Assembly: GCF_020037015.1 (NCBI RefSeq)
Contig: NZ_JAIQDE010000009.1
Location: 62,001-126,000, forward strand
Direction: 5' to 3'
Length of the DNA stretch: 64,000 bases
Source: Corallococcus sp. AS-1-6
GTDB lineage: Bacteria > Myxococcota > Myxococcia > Myxococcales > Myxococcaceae
In this document: piece by piece, positions 17,008 through 26,006 of the stretch
How positions within the stretch are numbered: position 1 is the first letter of the stretch
Layout: each line of letters opens with the position of its first letter
Notes under the pieces: generated by a model
The model's database searches: none
The model's input: the letters and a program-made list of their open reading frames with translations, nothing else
Told to the model about the DNA's origin: nothing
Position numbers and translations under genes: made by a program

Positions 17008-17718
17008 ATGGCACCCAGGCGTCCCCAGGGCCGGGCTCCGGCCCGGCGCACCTCCGCTCCCCGTCGTCCCGCGAAGCCCGCCGCGCCCCGCAAGCGGCGC
17101 ACCCCGGAGGAGGCGCGCGAGGCCATCCTCCAGGCCGCCGAGCCGCTGCTCGTGGAGCAGGGGCCGGACCGGGTGGGGCTGCAGGCGGTGGCGAAGGCGG
17201 CGGGGGTGAGCCACGCGCTCGTCACGCACTACTTCGGCACCTACGAGGCCCTGGTGCGCGAGGTGCTCCTGCGCCGCAACGAGCTGCTGGCCGCGTCCTT
17301 CCGGGAGCACCTGCTCGCGGCGGAGGCGCCGCCGGACGCCGGGGCGCTGCTGGAGCGCTTCTTCACCGTGGTGCAGGAGGGCCAGCACAGCCGGCTGATG
17401 GCGTGGGCGCTGCTCACCGGCCGCGCCGAGCACATGCCGTTCGTGCGCGCGCAGGGCCCGCGGCTGCTGGCGGACGCGCTGGAGTTCCAGGCAGGCCGCG
17501 TGGCCCAGACGCAGGGCACGCCGCCGCCCTCGCGCGACACGGTGGACATGACGCTCATCGTGGCGCTGTGCGCGTCGCAGTGGTTCCTGCTCGCGCGCGA
17601 GGTGCTGCTGCCCGTGCTGGGGCATCCGGTGGACGCCGCGTCGGACGCGCGCTTCCGCGAGGTGCTCGGAGGGATGCTCCAGCGCTCGCTCGGGGTGAAG
17701 CCGCCCGGCGGGGGCTGA
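17008..17718 (+). CDS. TetR/AcrR-family transcriptional regulator
   Basis: 236 residues. After a basic, Pro/Arg-rich N-terminal tail of about 35 residues comes a TetR helix-turn-helix: EAREAILQAAEPLLVEQG, VGLQAVAKAAGVSHALVTHYFGTYEALVREVLLR. The C-terminal ligand domain is helical and ends near GGMLQRSLGVKP. The start ATG 17008 has AGGA 9 nt upstream. It is divergent from the hydroxylase gene across the palindrome at 16940-16959, so autoregulation and repression of the hydroxylase are likely. The inducer is unknown. Confidence 0.88.
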   Translation: MAPRRPQGRAPARRTSAPRRPAKPAAPRKRRTPEEAREAILQAAEPLLVEQGPDRVGLQAVAKAAGVSHALVTHYFGTYEALVREVLLRRNELLAASFREHLLAAEAPPDAGALLERFFTVVQEGQHSRLMAWALLTGRAEHMPFVRAQGPRLLADALEFQAGRVAQTQGTPPPSRDTVDMTLIVALCASQWFLLAREVLLPVLGHPVDAASDARFREVLGGMLQRSLGVKPPGGG

Positions 17719-18702
<984 letters not shown>

Positions 18703-19020
18703 CGCGGCCCGCTCCACCCACGTCCAACCGCGGCCGTCACCGCTCCTCGTAGCGGAGGTTCCCTGCTTCCGGGCCACGGCCTGTAGACGGCCATCCAACA
18801 CCGCCGCCCCGTGCCCGGCAAGGTGTGCGCGGGTCCAGGATGCCGTCGGGCCGACACCGCGTGGGCGTCACGTCCCGGCTGTCATTTTCCATTGGGGGGT
18901 CGGGCGCGCGGGAGGGGAGCTCACCGCACGCCCGGCGGCTTCTGGACACGCGGCCCGAGGTGATGCCGGGGCCGTCCATGTCCAGCGCGCTTCACCACGG
19001 GTTCAACAGGTGCTTCCGCT
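18703..19020. other. Intergenic region, nothing recognised
   Basis: 318 nt between two minus-strand genes. It should hold the promoter of the histidine kinase; no convincing promoter, terminator or short gene was found. Confidence 0.5.
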
Positions 19021-19986
19021 TCAGACGCCGCAGTCCGCGCGGCAGCTCTCCGCCGTGGTGCCGGGGCCCGCGTGCTCGGTGAACTGGCACACGCCGTCGC
19101 CGCAGCGGAACAGCTCCGTGGGCTGCACGCGCGTGGTGATGGCCGGGTACGTCTTCCCGTTATACGTACAGTGCGTGTAGTAGGGCTGGCTGGGGTCGGC
19201 CTTGGTGCAGAACTGCGAGCAGCTTCCGATGTTCGTGATGGGCGCGCAGGCGTCCGCCGTCAGCGACAGGCCGCACGCGCGCGTGGTGCTCTCCGCCGCG
19301 CTGAAGTCGCGGTCGCGCGCCGCGAACAGGCCCTCGTTGGTGAAGAGGTTGCCGAAGAAGCACGCCTCCTTCGCGCTGAACTGCGACAGCTCCTCGGCGG
19401 AGTAGGGGATCGCCGCGCCATCGGCCGTGCGGCCCAGCACGGACAGCGCGATGTGCAGGCCGTACTTGTTCGCGTGCGCCGCCAGGCACGCGCTCACCGC
19501 CTGCTGCTCCGCCACCGTCGCGGCCTTGCCCGCCGCCCAGCCCGGCGCCAGGCCCAGGGCGCCCGGCCACGTGTACTTCACCCCGGTGGTCGTGGACTGG
19601 AAGGTGCGCGTCTGCCCCTCGGGCACCGAGCACTTCACGATGTACGCCATCACCATCGGCGCCGTGTCCGCGTTCTGGTTGAACCACTCGTTGAAGCCCT
19701 GCGTGGACAGCCCGTTGACGGTGAGCCCGTTGACCGTCAGCCCGTTGACGGTGAGCCCGTTGACCGTCAACCCGTTGACGGTCAGCCCGTTGTCCACCTG
19801 CTGCGCCTGGTCCACCGACGCGGGATCAGCCCCCATCATGGCGTCCTCCGGCATCGCCCCGCCGCAACCCACCAGGGCGAACAGCGCCCCCGTCATCAAG
19901 GCCGCCTTCAGGGGTTGGCGTGAGGCAACTCGGTTCCACCACTCGCTGCATCCACTTCCAGGCCGAAAAGCAGGGGTGAGGCGCAT
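19021..19986 (-). CDS. Lipoprotein with NGLTV pentapeptide repeats
   Basis: 321 residues. The N-terminal region ends in a lipobox (ALMTGALFALVGC), so it is probably a lipoprotein, although about 28 charged/polar residues precede the hydrophobic core; an internal start would shorten this. After the anchor comes a run of five NGLTV units (about residues 66-92). The main domain is Cys-rich (paired Cys throughout, e.g. CSQFC) and the C-terminus is the CGDGVCQFTE...CRADC motif common at the end of myxobacterial secreted proteins. The start is preceded by GGGAG at 7 nt. Function unknown; cell-envelope location likely. Confidence 0.8.
   Translation of the reverse strand: MRLTPAFRPGSGCSEWWNRVASRQPLKAALMTGALFALVGCGGAMPEDAMMGADPASVDQAQQVDNGLTVNGLTVNGLTVNGLTVNGLTVNGLSTQGFNEWFNQNADTAPMVMAYIVKCSVPEGQTRTFQSTTTGVKYTWPGALGLAPGWAAGKAATVAEQQAVSACLAAHANKYGLHIALSVLGRTADGAAIPYSAEELSQFSAKEACFFGNLFTNEGLFAARDRDFSAAESTTRACGLSLTADACAPITNIGSCSQFCTKADPSQPYYTHCTYNGKTYPAITTRVQPTELFRCGDGVCQFTEHAGPGTTAESCRADCGV
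19711..19785 (-). repeat. Five 15-bp tandem repeats coding NGLTV
   Basis: Five contiguous 15-bp units plus a partial sixth, each coding one NGLTV-type pentapeptide. Units alternate between two versions (cccgttgacggtgag and cccgttgaccgtcag), so pairs of units are nearly identical: a pattern expected from slippage or unequal exchange. Confidence 0.9.
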
Positions 19987-20102
19987 GTAGGGGCTCCCGC
20001 TCGAGGGAAGTCGGAGGTCCGACTTCCAGAATGTCAGGCAGTCCAGGCTTTCAGCCAGAAAGGTGCTGAAACTGTCAGACAGGGGAATCGTGACGGATTC
20101 AG

Positions 20103-20129
20103 GATCTAAAATAAATACGGCTTCGTCAA
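20103..20129 (-). promoter_or_regulatory. Candidate promoter for the repeat lipoprotein
   Basis: In an unusually AT-rich stretch, minus strand TTGACG (20129-20124) and TAGATC (20108-20103) are 15 nt apart, about 115 nt upstream of the lipoprotein start. The -35 is good and the -10 and spacing are poor, so this is tentative. Confidence 0.35.
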
Positions 20130-20248
20130 AAAATTATGGTGTGGGTCCAATTCTCACGGGGCCAGACGTGTGCCGGTGAAGGGAATGGAGCCACAGGGCT
20201 GAGGTGGGGTGCTACGGGGGAGGAGGAGGCGGGGACGGCGGGGACGGC

Positions 20249-21637
20249 CTACGGCGGAGGAGGAATCTCGAGGAGCTGGGACGCGGGACGCGTGATGGCG
20301 AAGCCACCGGGGTCCCTTACGTTCCAGGTTGCCACATGCGTGACCGGGCCGCCTACCACCTCGGCCTCGCCGGAGTCGCCGCGTGTCTCCGCCTCACCCT
20401 GGTGGAGGCAGAGGTGGACGCGGGCGTGGACGGCCTCGGCCAGACGCTGGGCTTCGGCTTGCAGGTCTCTCAGGGGTTGGAGGGCCTGCGCGGGGCTGCC
20501 GCCGGCGGTCAGGGGGCGCACGCCCAGGAGCGCGGTGCCCGTCTGGAGCGCCAGGGTGAAGCTCTCCGCGCGCAGGCCCTGCTCCAGCGTGTCCATGACG
20601 GTGGCGAGCGCGGCGTAGGTGGTGTCGTCGTCCAGGTCCGAGGCGGGGAGCACCACCTCCGCGTTCACGGCGAGCACGAGCCGCGTCTGGCTCTCCACCT
20701 GGTTGGGCTCCTCCGTGGCCTCGCGCAGGGCGGTGAGGAAGGCGTTCACGCTGGGGTAGCGGCGGGTGGCGTCCTTGTCCAGGCAGCGGAGCACCACCGC
20801 GTCCACGGCGGGGGACACCGGGGCCTTCACGCTGGGGCGCGGCGGCGGGGCCTCCAGGTGCATGCGCTCCAGCTCCAGGCGATCATCGGACTGGAAGGGG
20901 TAGCGGCCGGTGAGCAACTGGTACAGGAGCACGCCCAGCGCGTACACGTCCGTGGGCGGCCCGATGCTCCCGCCGCGGAACTGCTCGGGCGCCATCGCGT
21001 GCGCGGTGCCCAGGCGCTGGCCGGCGGTGGTGAGCCCCTCCTGGCCGGGCTCCTGCTGGATGAGCTTCGCGATGCCGAAGTCCAGCAGCTTCAGCCGGGG
21101 CTTCTCCCCCTCCTCCACCACGAGGATGTTGCTGGACTTCAGGTCCCGGTGCACGACGCCCGCGCGGTGCGCCGCCTCCAGCGCCCCGCAGACGGGCTCC
21201 AGGTACGCCAGCGCGCGGGACGCGGACAGCCGCCCGCGCTCCTGCACCACCTGGCTCAGCGTGCGCCCGGAGAGCAGCTCCATCACGTAGTAGGGGCTGC
21301 CGTCCGGCATCAGCCCGAAGTCGTAGACGTCCACGATGTTCGGGTGGTGGATCTGATTGACGACGCGCGCCTCGCGCACGAAGCGCTGCAGCATCTCCCC
21401 CTGGTCCGCCAGGTGCGAGTGCAGCACCTTCACCGCGGCGTGCCGCCCCAGGATGCGGTGCTCCGCCTCGTAGACGCTGCCGTGGCCGCCGGCCGCCAGC
21501 ATGGACTTGAGGACGTACTCACCCGCCAGGGTGCCCGGCCCGCGCTCGGCACGGGTGGGTGTGTCGTGCCCCTTGTCCGGGGCGCTCGCGTTCGCGCGCG
21601 CCTGGATGCGGAAGGTGCTCTCGGAATCCACCGCCAT
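20249..21637 (-). CDS. Ser/Thr protein kinase with degenerate cyclase-like C-terminal domain
   Basis: 462 residues. The Hanks-type kinase domain spans about 40-320: glycine loop LAAGGHGSVYEAEH, Lys70 in AAVKVLH, catalytic HRDLKSSN with Asp165, DFG Asp186, the APE equivalent MAPEQF, and DVYALGVLLYQLLTGRYPF. Residues about 335-455 resemble a degenerate class III nucleotide cyclase domain (RLVLAVNAEV, HARVHLCLHQGEAE, VVGGPVTHVATW) lacking the metal Asp pattern, so it is probably a ligand or protein module rather than an active cyclase. No transmembrane segment. Start ATG 21637 follows GGGG. It is divergent from the hybrid histidine kinase. Confidence 0.88.
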   Translation of the reverse strand: MAVDSESTFRIQARANASAPDKGHDTPTRAERGPGTLAGEYVLKSMLAAGGHGSVYEAEHRILGRHAAVKVLHSHLADQGEMLQRFVREARVVNQIHHPNIVDVYDFGLMPDGSPYYVMELLSGRTLSQVVQERGRLSASRALAYLEPVCGALEAAHRAGVVHRDLKSSNILVVEEGEKPRLKLLDFGIAKLIQQEPGQEGLTTAGQRLGTAHAMAPEQFRGGSIGPPTDVYALGVLLYQLLTGRYPFQSDDRLELERMHLEAPPPRPSVKAPVSPAVDAVVLRCLDKDATRRYPSVNAFLTALREATEEPNQVESQTRLVLAVNAEVVLPASDLDDDTTYAALATVMDTLEQGLRAESFTLALQTGTALLGVRPLTAGGSPAQALQPLRDLQAEAQRLAEAVHARVHLCLHQGEAETRGDSGEAEVVGGPVTHVATWNVRDPGGFAITRPASQLLEIPPPP

Positions 21638-21896
21638 GAATGCCCCGCACCCTACCATCCACGGGGTGGGTCGCGAGTGCCCGTGCCGGGTGGGGGGCCC
21701 TGCCTGCCTGCCTGGCCGTTCACCAGGAGTCAGGCTCATTGTCCTCCGGGTGCAGGGGACGTTCATTGGAAGCCGTTGGGGTATGGTTGCGGTCCGGCCC
21801 AGGACCTCGGGCCCACACGGAGCGCGGCGTCATGCACGACAGGCGGCGAGGACACGGCCAGCCCGAGCGCAGGGGGACGTCAGGGGGCTTGCATAC

Positions 21897-24164
21897 ATGA
21901 TGACGTTGGTGGACGAGCTCACGACCTGCGCGGGCCAGTCGGTGACGGCCCCGTCCTCGACCGGGGCGTGCCTCATCCTCATCAGCACCACGACGCCGGC
22001 GGCCATTGGCAAGGCGTACCGGTTGGAGCCGGGCGAGCACGTCATCGGGCGCGGGTCGGAAGCGGAGGTGCGCATCGACGATCACGGGGTGTCGCGCAAG
22101 CACGCGCGCATCCTGCGCAAGCCGGATGGCTCGTGCCTCGTCACGGACCTGGAGTCCACCAACGGCACGTTCCTCAACGGCCTGCCGGTGTCCACCGCGG
22201 AGCTGCAGGAGGGCGACCGGCTCCAGGTGGGCACGGTGACGGTGTTCCGCTTCTCCCGCCGCGAGGTGCTGGAGCAGCGCGAGGAGCAGCTCCGGCAGGC
22301 GCTGTCCGCCGCGCGCGTGGGCATCTGGGACTGGAACGCGAAGACGGGGCAGGTGACCTGGAGCGAGCACGTGGACCGGCTGCTGGGTCTGGCCGTGGGC
22401 AAGCTGTCCGGCCGCGCCATGGACCTGGATGAGGTGGTCCACCCGGCGGACCTGCCCCGCCTGCGCGCGAACCTGGCCACGGCGCTGGCGCAGCGCTCGC
22501 AGGTGGACGTGGAGTACCGCATCGAGCCCGCGGGCAGCGGCTACCGCTGGATTTCGTGCAAGGGCGACGTGCTGCTGGACGCCGCGGGGCAGCCCGCGCG
22601 GGTGACGGGCACGGTGATGGACATCACCGCGCGCAAGCAGGCGGAGCAGGAGCTGCACCGTCAGGCGCTCATCTTCGAGAGCATCTCCGACGGCGTCGTC
22701 ATCACGGACCTGGCGGGCGGCGTCATCGACTGGAACACCAGCGCGGAGCGCATGTTCGGCAGGAGCCGCAAGGAGGCCATGGGCCAGACGCTCTTCAGCG
22801 TGCTGCACCCGGGTGAGCCGGACCGGCTGACGGGCGCCATCCTCACCGCGCTGGAGGTGCACGGGCGCTGGAGCGGGGAGCTGGAGTTCAAGCGCGCGGA
22901 CGGCATGGCGTGCGTCTGCGAGTCCGTGGTCGTGCCGCTGCGCGACGCGGAGGGGCGCATCATCGCGAACATCATGGTGCACCGCGACCTGAGCGAGCGC
23001 CGGCAGCTCCAGGCGCGCCTGGTGGTGGCGGACCGGCTGGCCAGCGTGGGCACGCTGGGCGCGGGCGTGGCGCACGAAATCAACAACCCGCTGGCGTACA
23101 TGCTGGTGAACCTGCACCTCATCCGCGAGGGGCTGGACAAGCTGGAGGCGCAAGGCGCCCCGTCGGAGCCGGTGGCCTCCATCCAGCAGTTGGTGCGCGA
23201 GACGACGGAGGGCGCGGAGCGCATCGCGACCATCGTGCGGGACCTGAAGGTCTTCGCGCGCGGCGAGCAGGAGTCGCGCCCCATGCCGGTGGACGTGCGC
23301 CGGTCGGTGGAGCTGGCGTGCAAGATGGCGGACAACGTCATCCGCCACCGCGCGCGGCTGGTGACGGAGTTCGAGCCCGTCCCCGCGGTGGAGGCGAGCG
23401 AGGCGCGGCTGTGCCAGGTGTTCCTGAACCTGCTGCTCAACGCGGCGCAGGCCATCCCGGAGGACCCGTCCTCCGTCACCGAGCACGAGATTCGCGCCAT
23501 CATCCGCCCGGGCGAGCCGGGCAAGGTGGTGGTGGAGGTGCGCGACACCGGCGTGGGCATGACGCCGGAGGTGCTGGGGCGCATCTTCGACCCGTTCTTC
23601 ACCACCAAGGCGGTGGGCGTGGGCACGGGGCTGGGGCTGTCCATCTGCCACGGCATCGTGGAGTCCATGGGCGGCGCCATCCACGCGGAGAGCACGCCGG
23701 GGCGGGGCAGCACGTTCCGCGTGGTGCTGCGCTCGGCGGCGCACGAGCCGGACCTCTACCCGCGGCTGTCCACGACGGCGCCGGCGGGGGCGCGGGCGCG
23801 CATCCTGGTGGTGGATGACGAGCCCAACGTGACGGTGGCGCTGCAGCGCTCGCTGGCCTCCGAGCACGAGGTGTCCACCGCGAACAGCGCGCAGGCGGCG
23901 CTGCGGCTGGTGAACGAGGGCGGCCGCTTCGACCTCATCCTCTGCGACGTGATGATGCCTGGGATGACGGGCATGGACCTGTACTTCGAGCTGGGGCGCT
24001 CGGTGCCGGAGCAGGCGGGGCGGATGGTGTTCATGACGGGGGGCGCCTTCACCCCGCGCACGACGTCGTTCCTGCGGGACGTGCCCAACCTCAAGCTGAG
24101 CAAGCCGCTGGACCTGGCGCAGTTGCGCGAGCTGGTCGGCCGCTCGGCGGAGGCGGCTCGATGA
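21897..24164 (+). CDS. Hybrid histidine kinase FHA-PAS-PAS-HK-REC
   Basis: 755 residues. The FHA domain (about 40-118) has the phosphothreonine-binding pattern GRGSEAEVRIDDHGVSRKHA and ESTNGTFLNG. Two PAS domains follow (about 130-250, ending in GTVMDITARK, and 255-375, ending in MVHRDLSERRQ). HisKA carries His393 in GVAHEINNPLAYML; HATPase has LNLLLNAAQAI, DTGVGMTPEV, FDPFFTTKAVG and GTGLGLSICHG. The C-terminal receiver has DDE acid residues and phospho-acceptor Asp684 in LILCDVMMPG, with KP at the end. FHA on a histidine kinase suggests input from a Ser/Thr kinase; two such kinases lie nearby. Start ATG 21897, AGGGGG upstream. Stop overlaps the OPT gene (ATGA). Confidence 0.93.
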   Translation: MMTLVDELTTCAGQSVTAPSSTGACLILISTTTPAAIGKAYRLEPGEHVIGRGSEAEVRIDDHGVSRKHARILRKPDGSCLVTDLESTNGTFLNGLPVSTAELQEGDRLQVGTVTVFRFSRREVLEQREEQLRQALSAARVGIWDWNAKTGQVTWSEHVDRLLGLAVGKLSGRAMDLDEVVHPADLPRLRANLATALAQRSQVDVEYRIEPAGSGYRWISCKGDVLLDAAGQPARVTGTVMDITARKQAEQELHRQALIFESISDGVVITDLAGGVIDWNTSAERMFGRSRKEAMGQTLFSVLHPGEPDRLTGAILTALEVHGRWSGELEFKRADGMACVCESVVVPLRDAEGRIIANIMVHRDLSERRQLQARLVVADRLASVGTLGAGVAHEINNPLAYMLVNLHLIREGLDKLEAQGAPSEPVASIQQLVRETTEGAERIATIVRDLKVFARGEQESRPMPVDVRRSVELACKMADNVIRHRARLVTEFEPVPAVEASEARLCQVFLNLLLNAAQAIPEDPSSVTEHEIRAIIRPGEPGKVVVEVRDTGVGMTPEVLGRIFDPFFTTKAVGVGTGLGLSICHGIVESMGGAIHAESTPGRGSTFRVVLRSAAHEPDLYPRLSTTAPAGARARILVVDDEPNVTVALQRSLASEHEVSTANSAQAALRLVNEGGRFDLILCDVMMPGMTGMDLYFELGRSVPEQAGRMVFMTGGAFTPRTTSFLRDVPNLKLSKPLDLAQLRELVGRSAEAAR

Positions 24165-25975
24165 GCGCCTCCTCCGGTCACCCCGCCGCTCCTCCGGAGG
24201 TCGCGGCGGGGCCGGAGGCCCCCGCGGCCGTGGCGGCGGGGATGGGGCTCGCGGGCGCGCCGGCGCCAGAGGGCCGGGAGTGGACGGCCCGGTCGCTGGG
24301 GATGGGCCTGCTCATCGGCGCGCTGCTGGCCGTCACCAACCTCTACATGGGGATGAAGACGGGGTGGTGGGACTCGGGCTCCATCACCGCGACGGTGCTG
24401 GGCTTCAGCGGCCTGGCGGCCTATGGGCGCAGGCGGGGCGTGCCGTACACGCCGCTGGAGAACAACCTCACGCAGACGGCCGCGTCCTCGGTGGGCGCGA
24501 TGCCCGCGTCGGCGGGGCTGCTGGGCGCGCTGCCGGCGCTGGCCTTCCTGGGCATGAGCGTGCCGGGCTGGGGCATCGCGGCCTGGGGCGTGGTGCTGGG
24601 CGTCCTGGGCGTGCTGGTGGCGGGGCTCTTGCGGCGGCGCCTGCTGGAGCAGGAGGCGCTGCCGTTCCCCACGGGCATCGCCACGGCGGAGCTCATCTCC
24701 ACGCTGCACGCGGCCTCGCCCTCGGAGGCGCGGGACACGCCCGCGGGCCGGGGCCGGACGCTGGTGGGCGCCGGCCTGGTGGCCATGGCGCTCACGTGGA
24801 TGCGGGACGCGCGCGGGTGGCTGCCGGGGATGGTGGCGCTGCCGGGCCGCGTGGGCGGCGTCGGGCTGGATGCGCTGACGTGGGGCGTGGGGATGAGCCC
24901 CATGCTGCTGGCGGTGGGGATGATGACGGGCCTGCAGTTGGCGCTGAGCATGCTGCTGGGCTCGGGGCTGGCGTGGGGCGCGCTCGCGCCGGGGCTGTTG
25001 GGCGCGGGCGTGGTGGCGGGCGCGGGGTACGAGCCGCTGTCCGCGTGGCTGATGTGGCCCGGCGTGGGGTTGATGCTGGGCGCGGCGGTGGTGTCGCTGG
25101 CGGCGCAGGCGCGGGACTTCCTGGGCGCGGCGAAGGACCTGCGCTCGGTGGGCACGAGCCGGGGCGGGCTGCCCCGCTGGAGCCTGGGCGTGGCGGCGGC
25201 GGCGTGCGTGCTGGCGGTGGTGCTGGGCGGCGTGCTGTTCGGGCTGGGCGTGCCGTCGATGCTGCTGGCGCTCGCGCTGCTGGTGCCGCTGTGCGCGGTG
25301 TGCGCGCGAGGCGCGGGGCAGACGGACGTGTCGCCGGTGAGCCAGATGGGCAACCTCACGCAGGTCGTCTTCGGCGTGGTGCGGCCCGGGGAGCTGTCGC
25401 CCAACGTGGCGGCGGGTTCGGTGGTGGCCAACGCGTCAGCGCAGATTGGCGTGAGCCTGTGGTCGTTGAAGGCGGGGCACCTCCTGGGCGCGTCGGCCTC
25501 GCGGCAGCTCGCCGCGCAGTTGGTGGGCGTGGCGGTGGGCGCGCTGGTGTCGGTGCCGGCCTACCTGCTGCTGGTGGACGCGTACGGGTTGGGGACCGCG
25601 GCGCTGCCGGTGCCGGCGGCGGCGCAGTTCCGGGCGGTGGCGGAGGTGTCCGTGCGAGGCCTGGCGGGCCTGCCTCCGTACGCGGGGTGGGGCGCGCTGG
25701 TGGGCTGCGCGGTGGGCGCGCTCCTGACGCTGGCCGCGAAGGGCCGCGCGGCGCGGTGGCTGCCGTCGCCGGTGGCGATGGGCATCGGCTTCCTCACGCC
25801 CGCGTACTTCGCGGTGACGCTGTGCGTGGGCGCGGGGCTGGCGGCGCTCGCGCGGAGGCTGTCTCCCAGGGCCACGGACGCGCACGTGCCCGCGCTGGGC
25901 TCCGGCGCGCTGGTGGGCGAGTCCCTGATGGGGCTCATCATCGCGGCGACGACGGCGCTCTCCCGGTCGGCGTAG
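24161..25975 (+). CDS. OPT-family oligopeptide/metal transporter
   Basis: 604-residue inner-membrane protein with some 14-16 hydrophobic segments. It matches the OPT superfamily by the N-terminal motif LLIGALLAVTNLYMGMKTGWWDSGSI and NNLTQTAASSVGAMPASAG, and a second NLTQVVFG in the C-terminal half. OPT proteins carry oligopeptides or metal-siderophore complexes. The start overlaps the hybrid kinase stop by 4 nt, so the two are translationally coupled, and the kinase may sense or control uptake (inference). The cytosolic N-terminus of 40 Ala/Pro/Gly-rich residues is longer than needed. Confidence 0.88.
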   Translation: MSASSGHPAAPPEVAAGPEAPAAVAAGMGLAGAPAPEGREWTARSLGMGLLIGALLAVTNLYMGMKTGWWDSGSITATVLGFSGLAAYGRRRGVPYTPLENNLTQTAASSVGAMPASAGLLGALPALAFLGMSVPGWGIAAWGVVLGVLGVLVAGLLRRRLLEQEALPFPTGIATAELISTLHAASPSEARDTPAGRGRTLVGAGLVAMALTWMRDARGWLPGMVALPGRVGGVGLDALTWGVGMSPMLLAVGMMTGLQLALSMLLGSGLAWGALAPGLLGAGVVAGAGYEPLSAWLMWPGVGLMLGAAVVSLAAQARDFLGAAKDLRSVGTSRGGLPRWSLGVAAAACVLAVVLGGVLFGLGVPSMLLALALLVPLCAVCARGAGQTDVSPVSQMGNLTQVVFGVVRPGELSPNVAAGSVVANASAQIGVSLWSLKAGHLLGASASRQLAAQLVGVAVGALVSVPAYLLLVDAYGLGTAALPVPAAAQFRAVAEVSVRGLAGLPPYAGWGALVGCAVGALLTLAAKGRAARWLPSPVAMGIGFLTPAYFAVTLCVGAGLAALARRLSPRATDAHVPALGSGALVGESLMGLIIAATTALSRSA

Positions 25976-26006
25976 CGGCCGGTCCCGGCGCCCGCGCAGG
26001 CGCCCG

